Shown here piece after piece: positions 47,787-56,197 of a DNA stretch of 64,000 nt (the stretch's first letter is position 1; each line of letters starts with the position of its first letter). Source of the DNA: Acetoanaerobium pronyense (GTDB taxonomy: Bacteria; Bacillota; Clostridia; Peptostreptococcales; Filifactoraceae); NCBI RefSeq assembly GCF_017874355.1, contig NZ_JAGGLI010000002.1, positions 62,001 through 126,000 of the forward strand, given 5' to 3'. A program made the translations under genes and the position numbers. Under the pieces are notes generated by a model. It saw only the letters and a program-made list of their open reading frames with translations, was not told where the DNA came from and ran no database searches.

Positions 47787-49358
47787 TTATGCTGATATAC
47801 TTCCCTTTGCATCAATTACAGCTCTAGCTATATTGGAAGCATGATCGGATATTCTTTCAAGATTGCTAAGCAGGTCTAAGAATATTATACCAGATTCTGG
47901 ATTACATGTGTTATTGTTAAGTCTATATATATGTCCACTTCTGCAAGATTTTTCTATTATATCAACTTGATCTTCCATTTTTAGAGCCTCATTTGCAAGC
48001 TCAAAGCTTCCTTCTTTTATGGACTGAAGGGTCAACTCATATGCGGACATCACCTTACCGTACATAGTCTGTATATCCTTTTTAGATTCCTCTGAAAACT
48101 CAAGATCCTTTTCAATCACATACATAGCGAGCTCAGCAATATTATCTGCATGGTCTCCAACTCTCTCGATATCATTGATTGTGTTAAAAAGCTCATCAAC
48201 TATTCTTCTATCCTCTCCTGATATTTTGGAGTTTGAAAGCTGGATAAGATAGCTCATAATATCTCTTTCTAGCTGATTTATTTTTTTCTCTATATCAAAG
48301 GTCTTAAATACGTCATCCTTGCTTTTATAAAATATAGCATCCATAGAAGTTTCCAGTGAAGATTTTGCCACAAGTCCCATATGAAGACATTCTTTTATTG
48401 TATTTTTTAGGGCAATTGATGGAGTGCTCAGCATTCTTAGGTCTATGTATTTTGTCATCTTTAGTTCTTCTATTGGTTCTCCCTCAGGAATTATTCTCTC
48501 AACAGCCTTTACAATAAGTCCTGCAAACGGGAACTGAATAATTACATTTGTAATATTAAATATAGTATGTGCATTTGCAATCTGTCTCTGTATGTTTATA
48601 GGGTCTATTGCTACAACCATTCTTGTAATAGGAATATGAAGTATAAGTGCAAACATCACTGTCCCTACGATATTAAAAATAAGATGCATAAGAGCCGCTC
48701 TTTGTGCATTTTTACTTGCTCCTATACTCGATATAAGAGCCGTAGTACATGTTCCAATATTTTCTCCGTAAAGTATTGGTAGGGCTGCCTCAAATGGTAT
48801 CATCCCTTGAGACGCTAAGGCAAGAAGTATACCCATAGATGCTGATGAACTCTGTACAAGGAGCGTAAGAGAAAAGCCCATTAGGATTCCAAGTAAAGGG
48901 TTATGGGAAAAACTCACCATCATATCACTAAAAGCCTGAATTTCTCTAAGTGGATAAAGTGCTTCTTTCATATAATCCATACCTACAAATAGTATACCAA
49001 ATCCTATAAGTACCTCTGCATAGTTCTTTGTCTTTTCGCTATTTGAAAGCATGAGCATTGCAACCCCAATACCAACTGCTATAGGGGCATACGCTCCTAG
49101 ATTGAATGATATTAGTTGTGCTGTTATTGTGGTACCTATATTGGCACCCATTATAACTCCTATTGCCTGTGTAAGCTGCATTATTCCTGCGTTAACAAAA
49201 CCTACAACCATAACCGTCGTGGCACTTGAACTTTGAATCACCGATGTTACAAATATACCTACAAGGACAGCTACAAATCTATTGTTTGTAAGAAGCTCAA
49301 TTATCTTCTTCAATCTGTCTCCTGCCGCTTTTTGCAGGCCCGAACCCATAAGGTTCAT
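47787..49358 (-). CDS. Na/Pi cotransporter family protein (NptA-like) with PhoU-like tail, N-terminally disrupted
   Basis: Sodium-coupled phosphate transporter family. The open frame gives 523 residues with the duplicated QSSSATTVMVVGF and VQSSSASMGILLAL motifs that form the transport site, about eight membrane helices, and a C-terminal PhoU-like helical domain (about 310-520, with ERVGDHADNIAELAMY and ERISDHASNIARAV). The frame starts MNLMGSGLQKAAGDRL, which is residue 20 onward in relatives. The missing 17 codons and a strong ribosome binding site lie directly upstream, separated by one in-frame TAA. Translation by re-initiation at 49358 is possible but its own binding site is poor. A PhoP-type box array precedes it. 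Confidence 0.85.
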   Translation of the reverse strand: MNLMGSGLQKAAGDRLKKIIELLTNNRFVAVLVGIFVTSVIQSSSATTVMVVGFVNAGIMQLTQAIGVIMGANIGTTITAQLISFNLGAYAPIAVGIGVAMLMLSNSEKTKNYAEVLIGFGILFVGMDYMKEALYPLREIQAFSDMMVSFSHNPLLGILMGFSLTLLVQSSSASMGILLALASQGMIPFEAALPILYGENIGTCTTALISSIGASKNAQRAALMHLIFNIVGTVMFALILHIPITRMVVAIDPINIQRQIANAHTIFNITNVIIQFPFAGLIVKAVERIIPEGEPIEELKMTKYIDLRMLSTPSIALKNTIKECLHMGLVAKSSLETSMDAIFYKSKDDVFKTFDIEKKINQLERDIMSYLIQLSNSKISGEDRRIVDELFNTINDIERVGDHADNIAELAMYVIEKDLEFSEESKKDIQTMYGKVMSAYELTLQSIKEGSFELANEALKMEDQVDIIEKSCRSGHIYRLNNNTCNPESGIIFLDLLSNLERISDHASNIARAVIDAKGSISA

Positions 49359-49415
49359 ACCTTAAAGGAAAAGTCCCAGTCCTGCCACTACTCCTAAAAG
49401 GATACTTATATACAT
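49359..49415 (-). pseudogene. Original N-terminus of the Na/Pi cotransporter, cut by an in-frame TAA
   Basis: AGGAGGGTGAA leads to ATG 49415 and the peptide MYISILLGVVAGLGLFL, then TAA (49364-49362), Gly, and Met49358. Relatives read LGLFLYGMNLMG across this point, so the stop replaces a Tyr codon by one base change. As it stands the segment encodes a 17-residue peptide ending three bases before the next ATG. Confidence 0.8.
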
Positions 49416-49486
49416 TTCACCCTCCTGATTTTTGCTTTATTAGAATAAGATTTTTGCCTTAGAGAATCTCTAGGACTACGAATCCT

Positions 49487-49558
49487 ATTTTACCAAAGAG
49501 AATGAAAAGAAATGTTAAGTTCATGTTAAGTTTGTTAAAATGTTTAAGTTTTTGTTAA
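49487..49558 (-). promoter_or_regulatory. PhoP-type promoter of the Na/Pi cotransporter gene
   Basis: On the minus strand TTAACA (49558-49553), TTAAAC (49547), TTAACA (49538), TTAACA (49529) and TTAACA (49518-49513). The last two are 11 bp apart, as are the first two; the middle one is off phase. The final box ends 20 bp before TAAAAT (49492-49487), the same distance as at pstS and the chemoreceptor. Confidence 0.78.
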
Positions 49559-51144
49559 GCCTTATATTTTTGGATTAAAGCATGTGCAACCTTCAGTCCA
49601 TCAAGAGCTGATGTCACAATGCCTCCAGCATAACCAGCTCCTTCACCACATGGATACAGACCTTGTAGGGACTCAGACTCTAAAGTATTTTCATTTCTTA
49701 CTATTCTAAGTGGTGATGAGGATCTTGTCTCTACACCTGTAAGAATAGAATCTGGATGGGAAAACCCCTTTAGTTTTTTGTCCATGGACACTATTGCATC
49801 CCTTAATGTATTTGTTAGTTCTTTTGGATATAAAGTGCTCATATCTGAAAGTGTAAACGAAGGTGTATATGATGGTCTTACTATTCCAATTGACTTTGAT
49901 AGATCTCCTTTAAGAAAATCCCCTACTTTTTGAACAGGTGCTCTGTATCCTCCACCTCCAAGCTCATATGCCATCTTCTCAAACTTTCTTTGAAATTCTA
50001 CTCCTCCAAGAGCTCCACTTTTGAAATCATTTGGATTTACGCTTACTAAAAGAGCGCTATTTGCATTTTCTAGGTTTCTTGCATGAAAGCTCATTCCATT
50101 TACTACAAGCTCATTCTCAGAGGATGAAGACCCTATCACAAGGCCTCCTGGACACATACAAAATGTATATGCAGCCCTATTTGTATTCTTGTCTTGGTAT
50201 GTCAGATTATAATCCGCTGCTCCAAGCCTCGGATGATTATAAAACTCTTTGTACTGAGTTTTGTTTATCATCTTTTGAGGATGCTCTATACGAAATCCTA
50301 CTGCAAAGGGCTTTGGAAGAAGCTTTACTCCAAATTTATCCAGCATTTCGTAGGTATCTCTTGCACTATGTCCAACAGCAAGGACTACCCTTGAGGTTAT
50401 TATTTTTTCGTTATTGACCCATATAGCACAAATCTCTCCACCCTTTTCTTCTATTTTTTCAAGCTTACTTTCAAATCTTACTTCTCCTCCCATAGAGATG
50501 ATAGATTCTCTAATCGATTTGACCACGTTTCTTAATATATCCGTCCCTATATGTGGTTTATGGGAGTAAAGAATATCCTCTGGGGCTCCGTGAGTATGAA
50601 GAATATTAAGTATTTCGTGGACTCTGATGTCTTTTATTCTAGTTGTCAGCTTTCCATCGGAAAATGTTCCCGCTCCACCTTCACCATACTGGACATTTGA
50701 ATCAGGATTTAATACCCCTTCTCGCCAAAACTTTTCCACATCTTCTGCTCTTTTGTCCACATCCTTACCTCTTTCAATTAGAAGAGGCTTATATCCATTT
50801 TCCGCAAGGATGTAGCTTGCAAAAAGTCCAGCTGGTCCGCTCCCTACAACAACTACTCTCCCCTCACTTTTTTTATTTCCTTTTTCAAGCTTAGAGATTG
50901 TAGGTTTTTCATAAAATTTTATATTGGGATCTTTTATTCCTTTAAGTATCCTATCCTCCCTATCTACCTTTACTAGAACTTGATATACAAAGTTAATCTT
51001 CCCTTTTTTTCTTGCATCAATAGATTCCCTCAAAATTCTAAAACTCATATACTGGTCTTTTAGATTGAGTTTTTTCCTTATTTTGTGCTCAAGTATATCC
51101 ATACTATCGTCTATACCTATTTTCAAATCAGATATAAGTATCAT
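49555..51144 (-). CDS. FAD-dependent oxidoreductase (COG2509-type)
   Basis: A 529-residue flavoprotein. After an N-terminal domain of about 90 residues (KIGIDDSMDILEHKIRKKL) comes the dinucleotide-binding motif VVVVGSGPAGLFASYILAENG. GEGGAGTFSDGKLTTRIKD, RVVLAVGHSARDTYEML and the C-terminal FAD-site phrase GLYPCGEGAGYAGGIVTSALDG then follow. This layout is that of the conserved but functionally uncharacterised FAD-dependent dehydrogenase family. It starts one base after the preceding gene and is last in a long operon. Substrate unknown. Confidence 0.88.
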   Translation of the reverse strand: MILISDLKIGIDDSMDILEHKIRKKLNLKDQYMSFRILRESIDARKKGKINFVYQVLVKVDREDRILKGIKDPNIKFYEKPTISKLEKGNKKSEGRVVVVGSGPAGLFASYILAENGYKPLLIERGKDVDKRAEDVEKFWREGVLNPDSNVQYGEGGAGTFSDGKLTTRIKDIRVHEILNILHTHGAPEDILYSHKPHIGTDILRNVVKSIRESIISMGGEVRFESKLEKIEEKGGEICAIWVNNEKIITSRVVLAVGHSARDTYEMLDKFGVKLLPKPFAVGFRIEHPQKMINKTQYKEFYNHPRLGAADYNLTYQDKNTNRAAYTFCMCPGGLVIGSSSSENELVVNGMSFHARNLENANSALLVSVNPNDFKSGALGGVEFQRKFEKMAYELGGGGYRAPVQKVGDFLKGDLSKSIGIVRPSYTPSFTLSDMSTLYPKELTNTLRDAIVSMDKKLKGFSHPDSILTGVETRSSSPLRIVRNENTLESESLQGLYPCGEGAGYAGGIVTSALDGLKVAHALIQKYKA

Positions 51145-51145
51145 A

Positions 51146-51475
51146 CTATGCTCCTCTTTCCATATTTATATAAATATCTATATCCCTAAATTCAAAATCT
51201 AAATACTCCATAAACTCTTCAACTATAAAATCCTTTATTGTTTTTTTAAAATTTTCCTCATCCACTATTTCCTTAGTGGAATGAAAAACCCCTAGAAATT
51301 TATGCTTTATTCCTTTTATAAAAAACTCTTCTGATGCACTTAATAAAACCACATCAAGCCTCCCAAGTGAGTCTTTAAAATCAACCTCATCTGTATAGGG
51401 AAAGATATCAAAAGATTTGAGATTTTCATAAGGAGTAGGGTTTTCTATTCCTAAAATTTCATTAAAATCTTCCAT
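51146..51475 (-). CDS. Hypothetical acidic protein
   Basis: I do not recognise a family. The frame is open from 51517 (123 residues), but that ATG lies inside a perfect palindrome and has no ribosome binding site. ATG 51475 has AGGAG eleven bases upstream, so I prefer it (109 residues). The protein is acidic and soluble, with no signal or membrane helix; the second half (EENFKKTIKDFIVEEFMEYL) looks helical and ends in a beta-like DIDIYINME. It lies between a glycosyltransferase and the FAD protein, one base before the latter. Confidence 0.65.
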   Translation of the reverse strand: MEDFNEILGIENPTPYENLKSFDIFPYTDEVDFKDSLGRLDVVLLSASEEFFIKGIKHKFLGVFHSTKEIVDEENFKKTIKDFIVEEFMEYLDFEFRDIDIYINMERGA

Positions 51476-51505
51476 TTGTATGGCTTCTCCTTCCTTTAAA
51501 AAGCT

Positions 51506-51528
51506 AAAGTCTTCCATAGGAAGACTTT
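51506..51528 (-). terminator. Perfect palindrome between the glycosyltransferase and the hypothetical gene
   Basis: AAAGTCTTCC-TAT-GGAAGACTTT, followed by AGCTTTTT on the minus strand. It begins six bases past the glycosyltransferase stop and contains the first possible ATG of the next gene, so it may act as a leaky terminator or block that start. Confidence 0.55.
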
Positions 51529-51534
51529 AATAAT

Positions 51535-52713
51535 TTAGATGTTTTCACTTAAAAGCTTATATATATTTTCAAGTGTATCAGTTTTTCTAATCTTTTTAAT
51601 GCTCTCTATAAGTTTATTTCTATAGTCTTCATCTCTTTTGATTAATCTGAGATATGCTATAAAGGATGTTTCGTCTTTTGCATATATACCTAGATGATTG
51701 TTTAGTATGAACTGGACATTTCGCTCTTCTTGACCCGGCAGGTATTCTTTGATAGCTATAGGTACTCCAGTTGCAATACATTCTGTAAGTGTAAGTCCTC
51801 CCGGTTTTGATATAATTATATCTGAAATTTCCATAAGTTCATTTATATCCTCAGTGAATTCAAAGGGATGGATTCTCTCATCTTTAATATCTTTAATAGT
51901 TTTGTAAAGCTCTTTATTTTTTCCGCATATAACTATTATATTGCAGTCCTTTTCCCACTCTAACAGAAGCCTTGTTTCTTTTTCTAAATTTCCTATGCCA
52001 TAGCCTCCACCCATAATGAGATAGGTAAATCTATTTTCTTTTATTTTATATTTTTTATAAATGCTTTCTTTATCTATATATTTATTAAATTTAGGATCGA
52101 TTGGAATTCCAAAAAACCTTACTTTTTTCATATCTACATTTAATGTATCAAGTTCGCAAGAAAGTCTTTCTGAAGGAAATATATAATAATCAGTTGATGT
52201 GCTTATCCATGAAGGATGGACCACATAATCTGTCACTATTGTCATTATTTTGCTTTTCAGCTCATCCTTCTCCTCAATAACCTCAAGAAGTTCTCCTATA
52301 AAAGGATGGGTGGATATTATCCAGTCCGGCGAAGTTTCTTCAATTAATTCTTTAAGTTTTTTTTCAAGGACTATCTTATTGAATATATCACTTATTTTTA
52401 GTTCTTCTTTATTTTCAATTTCCTTTGAATTTATTTTAAATCTTTTATTTTTTCTTTTCTTTTTCTTCTTACTTTGCTGAGTTGCCTCCTGAGCTTCTTT
52501 TTTGTAAAGATAGGAATATATTTCTGGAATATATTTAAGGGCTCTTAGATAATATTCAGTAAACAATTTATTGAGAACCGGGCTTACATACTCAAGTATA
52601 TCTACAATTTCCACTTCATTGTTCGTATCCTGCATTTTAATAAAGTCTTTTAGGGATTTTGATACTTTTATATGACCAAACCCTGCTGATACAGATAATA
52701 TAAGTACTTTCAA
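51535..52713 (-). CDS. Glycosyltransferase of the MGDG synthase/UgtP family
   Basis: Probably transfers a sugar from a UDP-sugar to diacylglycerol or a related lipid at the membrane surface. The 392 residues have the N-terminal lipid-binding half (ILSVSAGFGHIKVSKSLKDF, then WIISTHPFIGELLEV). The GT-B C-terminal half has YLIMGGGYGIGNLE and the nucleotide-sugar site ISKPGGLTLTECIATGVPI. A Lys/Arg-rich insert (about 95-110, KKKKKRKNKRFKI) may bind acidic lipids. The start is TTG behind GGGGGGA. It sits in an operon with membrane and chemoreceptor genes. Confidence 0.86.
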   Translation of the reverse strand: MKVLILSVSAGFGHIKVSKSLKDFIKMQDTNNEVEIVDILEYVSPVLNKLFTEYYLRALKYIPEIYSYLYKKEAQEATQQSKKKKKRKNKRFKINSKEIENKEELKISDIFNKIVLEKKLKELIEETSPDWIISTHPFIGELLEVIEEKDELKSKIMTIVTDYVVHPSWISTSTDYYIFPSERLSCELDTLNVDMKKVRFFGIPIDPKFNKYIDKESIYKKYKIKENRFTYLIMGGGYGIGNLEKETRLLLEWEKDCNIIVICGKNKELYKTIKDIKDERIHPFEFTEDINELMEISDIIISKPGGLTLTECIATGVPIAIKEYLPGQEERNVQFILNNHLGIYAKDETSFIAYLRLIKRDEDYRNKLIESIKKIRKTDTLENIYKLLSENI

Positions 52714-52751
52714 AATAATCCCCCCGTTTATCTTTATAGTATTATTATATT

Positions 52752-53450
52752 TTAGGATTCTCCTTTAGATATATATTCAACAAATTGAAACTTGTCTGCC
52801 CTATCAATATATATTTCCTCTGTTTTTTCTAACTCTACACTTAAACCAAAGCCTCTTCTTATTATATCAATTATAGGACTCTTATTTTCCATATTTTCAA
52901 AGAGAGTAGACTTGTTGCCAATAGCTTTAAATTCATATGGTGGAGCTATCGCTACAGAGTTTACATTAATATGGTTTCCTGCAAGGGTTACCTCAGAAAT
53001 CGGAGTGATTCTTTGTCCATTAAGGGATATTGCTTCACTGCCACTTCCTTTTAACTCGTTTATTAATATCAAAAGAAGCTTTCTGTCCTCCATCAAAAAA
53101 GCAAGATTTCTATCATCATCTGCAGATATAGTCATTACTATTCCTTCTCCAGCTACATCCAAAAAACCTAAATCCATTTTTAATTCATCTAGTCTCTCTT
53201 TTGACTGAGCTATAGTTTCATTATACCTAGATGCTCTTGTTTTTAAAGACTCAAGCTCTTTTTGAAGGTCTCTTCTTTTTCTAGTCATTTGATACAAATC
53301 GGTTCTTTCTTTGTTTATATTTGATATTATTTCCCTCGTATAAAAAGAACCATCAACGCTTATCTGATGGGGACTTTTTATTTGTATTCCTATCAATATT
53401 CCTAAAAAGACTATCATAAGGATTAATGTTCTAACGGATTTAAAATACAT
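52752..53450 (-). CDS. DUF881 family protein
   Basis: A 232-residue protein with one N-terminal membrane helix (about 8-24) and a coiled coil (about 45-95, RKRRDLQKELESLKTRASRY). The extracytoplasmic domain contains GEGIVMTISADDDRN, LILINELKGSGSEAISLNGQRI and FKAIGNKSTLFENM. This is the DUF881 pattern, common near division and cell-wall genes in Gram-positives; its function is not established. It follows the H-NOX chemoreceptor by 20 bases. Confidence 0.85.
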   Translation of the reverse strand: MYFKSVRTLILMIVFLGILIGIQIKSPHQISVDGSFYTREIISNINKERTDLYQMTRKRRDLQKELESLKTRASRYNETIAQSKERLDELKMDLGFLDVAGEGIVMTISADDDRNLAFLMEDRKLLLILINELKGSGSEAISLNGQRITPISEVTLAGNHINVNSVAIAPPYEFKAIGNKSTLFENMENKSPIIDIIRRGFGLSVELEKTEEIYIDRADKFQFVEYISKGES

Positions 53451-53470
53451 AATAAAAAATCCCTTTCCTT

Positions 53471-55267
53471 CTAAATCTTATATTCCGACATATACCCTTT
53501 GAATTCATTTGTTAGTTTTTTAAAGTCTGTTATCCCTGAGGTCAGTTTCATTATTTCTTCAGAGTAGCTAGTTACATTAGAGCTTACTTCCTCTGTAGAT
53601 GCAGAATTTTCTTCTGCAATTGCTGCAAGAGACTCTATACTTTCAAACATCGAGTATATCTTTTCAGACTGAACTTTAAGCTCCGTTATGGAGTATACCA
53701 TTTTGTCAGCAACTGTAGATATTTTTGCATTGGCTTCTTCTGTGTTGTCTATAGCGTTTTTTATGGATTTGCTTTCTGATTGAATCACACTATTTTGCTC
53801 TGTAATGCTTCCAACCATACTATCCATGTCGTTAAGAAACCCATATACATTTGCCTTTATGTTTTCTGCTGCCTTTTCTGATTGCTCTGCCAACTTTCTA
53901 ACCTCATCTGCAACTACAGAAAAACCTCTCCCCATCTCTCCTGCTCTTGCAGCTTCAATAGATGCATTTAAAGCAAGTAGGTTTGTCTGGTATGCTATTG
54001 AAGAAACAAAAGAAGCTATTCCCTCAATTTCTTTTCCTTTATTTTTTAGGTTTATACTCTCGTCTCTTACTAATTCAAATTTTCCAAGGATATTTTCAAG
54101 ACTGCTTACTGTATTATCAAGAGCCTTAAATGACATTTTTATATCTTCAAGTGCCTCTTCAAGCTCTATTTTGTTTTTAGACTCATCCTCAGATATATTT
54201 TTTATACTCTCTACATTTGACTGTAAAAGAGATACGCTATTTTCTGTTTCAAAGGCTTGAGTCGTAGAGGTTTCTGCAAGCTGCTCCACAACATCCGCTA
54301 TATCCTTGCTTGTAGTATCCATTTTAGTGGATATATTCCCAAGTGTATCACTAAAGCCTTGCATTTCTTGAATCATACTATTAAATCCAATAAAATCCTC
54401 TGCAACAGAGTCCTTATAGTTATTAAGCATATTGTGAAGCTCTTCATATATATCGTTTCCAGTATCTATCTGATTTTTTACTATATAGTCCTTTCTAGTC
54501 AAATCCATTAACTCCATTTTTATATCTTCTATAGGAGATGCGGAAAGCTTGTACCCTACAAATGAAGCTATTGCCGTAACAAAAGGGATTAGTAGATAGC
54601 TATACTGAAGGTCTTTAGTTAAAAAGCCCACTGCTATTCCTGCAATAAGGGAAAATACTGCATTTTTTATTCCTAAATCCTTAACAAAACCTAAGGACAT
54701 AAATCTATTGAAGGTATATTTTTTGAATTTCCTTATTTCATATGGAAAGGTAAGCTTAAGCCTCATTTCTCCATCATTTCTATATATTTCTTCTACCTTT
54801 ATTTCCTCATTAAAGTGATTCATAGCACCTTTTATAAGACCCATTAGATAGTTGTTCATATTTCTTTTTGATTTATAGGTAAAGTAAGCTTCTTTTTTTC
54901 CTATTATATCAATATCAAGTACGGGAGGATTGGAACCCGGTATTCTTTTTCTTACAACCTGATGGACATCATTCATAGAATTCAAAAATTGAAACATATT
55001 GCTTTTATCAAAAAATGATGAATATCCTGCATGAAAGGCCTTTACATTATCACGGCCTATCTCTCTCCACAAATCCTCTTCCGAGATTGAGAACTCTTTG
55101 GATATTTCTTTTATAAATCTATATACTTTTTCATCAGCGATATCATCCAGTGGTGATATTGTGGTTTCTGGATCCATTCCCGCTAATTTCATCTTTTCTT
55201 TAACTACATCTTCAGGATAAAGCTTACTTAAAGTTTTTATCCAAGTCCCAACAACTGTACCTTTCAA
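53471..55267 (-). CDS. H-NOX heme sensor fused to a methyl-accepting chemotaxis protein
   Basis: A roughly 598-residue gas-sensing chemoreceptor. Starting at TTG 55267 (GGAGG seven bases upstream) the protein begins [13 protein letters not shown]. The H-NOX domain (about 1-185) has the heme ligand His102, Pro115 and the propionate motif Tyr131-Ser133-Arg135. Trp9, Asn74 and Tyr140 form the distal hydrogen-bond set of O2-binding members. Two membrane helices follow (about 206-245), then a signalling domain with [34 protein letters not shown]. Fusion of H-NOX to a chemoreceptor is known in anaerobic Firmicutes. It predicts movement away from or towards O2 or NO. Confidence 0.92.
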   Translation of the reverse strand: MKGTVVGTWIKTLSKLYPEDVVKEKMKLAGMDPETTISPLDDIADEKVYRFIKEISKEFSISEEDLWREIGRDNVKAFHAGYSSFFDKSNMFQFLNSMNDVHQVVRKRIPGSNPPVLDIDIIGKKEAYFTYKSKRNMNNYLMGLIKGAMNHFNEEIKVEEIYRNDGEMRLKLTFPYEIRKFKKYTFNRFMSLGFVKDLGIKNAVFSLIAGIAVGFLTKDLQYSYLLIPFVTAIASFVGYKLSASPIEDIKMELMDLTRKDYIVKNQIDTGNDIYEELHNMLNNYKDSVAEDFIGFNSMIQEMQGFSDTLGNISTKMDTTSKDIADVVEQLAETSTTQAFETENSVSLLQSNVESIKNISEDESKNKIELEEALEDIKMSFKALDNTVSSLENILGKFELVRDESINLKNKGKEIEGIASFVSSIAYQTNLLALNASIEAARAGEMGRGFSVVADEVRKLAEQSEKAAENIKANVYGFLNDMDSMVGSITEQNSVIQSESKSIKNAIDNTEEANAKISTVADKMVYSITELKVQSEKIYSMFESIESLAAIAEENSASTEEVSSNVTSYSEEIMKLTSGITDFKKLTNEFKGYMSEYKI

Positions 55268-55290
55268 ATTCTTTCCTCCATTCGCTAGTG

Positions 55291-55482
55291 TCACTCAGAG
55301 TCATTAATATAGTTTTCTAAATCTTCTATTCGTTTTTCTAAAAGTGCAACTCTTACTTCTAGGTCTTCTTTATCTAGAGATTTGTTTTTTAATCTATTTA
55401 AAAAATAAACCCCTAATAGCAAAGGCACTATTAGCATTCCAAGCAAAGCCAGTATATTGGCAAATTGTAATATATAAATCAT
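55291..55482 (-). CDS. Small membrane protein with C-terminal coiled coil (63 aa)
   Basis: One N-terminal membrane helix (about 5-28, [22 protein letters not shown]), then a charged coiled coil [31 protein letters not shown] precedes the ATG. It is the first gene of the operon and ends 24 bases before the H-NOX chemoreceptor start. I recognise no family; the layout suggests an anchor or partner for a helical protein. Confidence 0.7.
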   Translation of the reverse strand: MIYILQFANILALLGMLIVPLLLGVYFLNRLKNKSLDKEDLEVRVALLEKRIEDLENYINDSE

Positions 55483-55548
55483 CCTACACCTCGGCTTTTA
55501 AGTCTAACTCAATTTTATCAGCTTTATTTGAATTTAACAATTATTTAC

Positions 55549-55588
55549 TTTTTTAAAACCCCTGCATTTTCATGCAGGGGTTTTAAAA
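55549..55588 (-). terminator. Terminator after ysxC
   Basis: TTAAAACCCCTGCAT-GAAA-ATGCAGGGGTTTTAA, a perfect 15-bp stem with T-rich flank on the minus strand. Confidence 0.9.
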
Positions 55589-56197
55589 TTAATCTACAGC
55601 TATAACATACCCATCATTTTCAAAAATATTTATTATATGGCTCCAAATTTCATCTGTTCCTGTTTTTTTGAGAGCTGATATAGGCATCACTTTCTCTCCA
55701 GTATAATTAAGTTTTTTTCTAATTACTGAAAAAGCTTTTTGATATGCCCCTCTTGATATTTTATCTGATTTTGTGGCTATGACAGTAACTGGTATATTGT
55801 AGTGAACTGCATAGCTGTGCATCATTACATCATCTTCTTTTGGTTCATGTCTTATATCAACCAAAAGAAATATATGTTTTAAGTCCTTGCTGTTTTGGAA
55901 GTATTCTTCCATTACTCTTCCCCATTCTTTTCTAGAATCCTTGGACATCTTTGCATATCCATATCCAGGAAGGTCAACAAAGTAAAACTCATTGTTTATT
56001 TTGTAGAAGTTTATTGTTCTGGTTTTTCCCGGATTTTGACTAACTCTAGCAAGGCTTTTTCTTCCTAAAAGGGTATTGATAGAAGAAGATTTTCCTACAT
56101 TAGATCGTCCTACAAAAGCAACCTCCGGAAGGCCATCATCAGGGTATTGATCTTTTTTCATTGCACTTATTACAAGCTCTACATTTTTTATCTTCAT
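55589..56197 (-). CDS. ysxC: Ribosome biogenesis GTP-binding protein YsxC/YihA
   Basis: Essential GTPase for late assembly of the large ribosomal subunit. The 202 residues carry G1 GRSNVGKSS (about 30-38), G2 NPGKTRTINFY, G3 DLPGYGYAK, and G4 TKSDK. The start codon overlaps the lon stop by one base, giving tight coupling. A perfect hairpin terminator follows. The lon-ysxC pair is the usual arrangement in Firmicutes. Confidence 0.96.
   Translation of the reverse strand: MKIKNVELVISAMKKDQYPDDGLPEVAFVGRSNVGKSSSINTLLGRKSLARVSQNPGKTRTINFYKINNEFYFVDLPGYGYAKMSKDSRKEWGRVMEEYFQNSKDLKHIFLLVDIRHEPKEDDVMMHSYAVHYNIPVTVIATKSDKISRGAYQKAFSVIRKKLNYTGEKVMPISALKKTGTDEIWSHIINIFENDGYVIAVD

Noticed and set aside
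49362-49364. Recoding of the TAA (selenocysteine or pyrrolysine)
   Set aside because: Those use TGA and TAG. Relatives have Tyr here, so a nonsense change or sequencing error is simpler.
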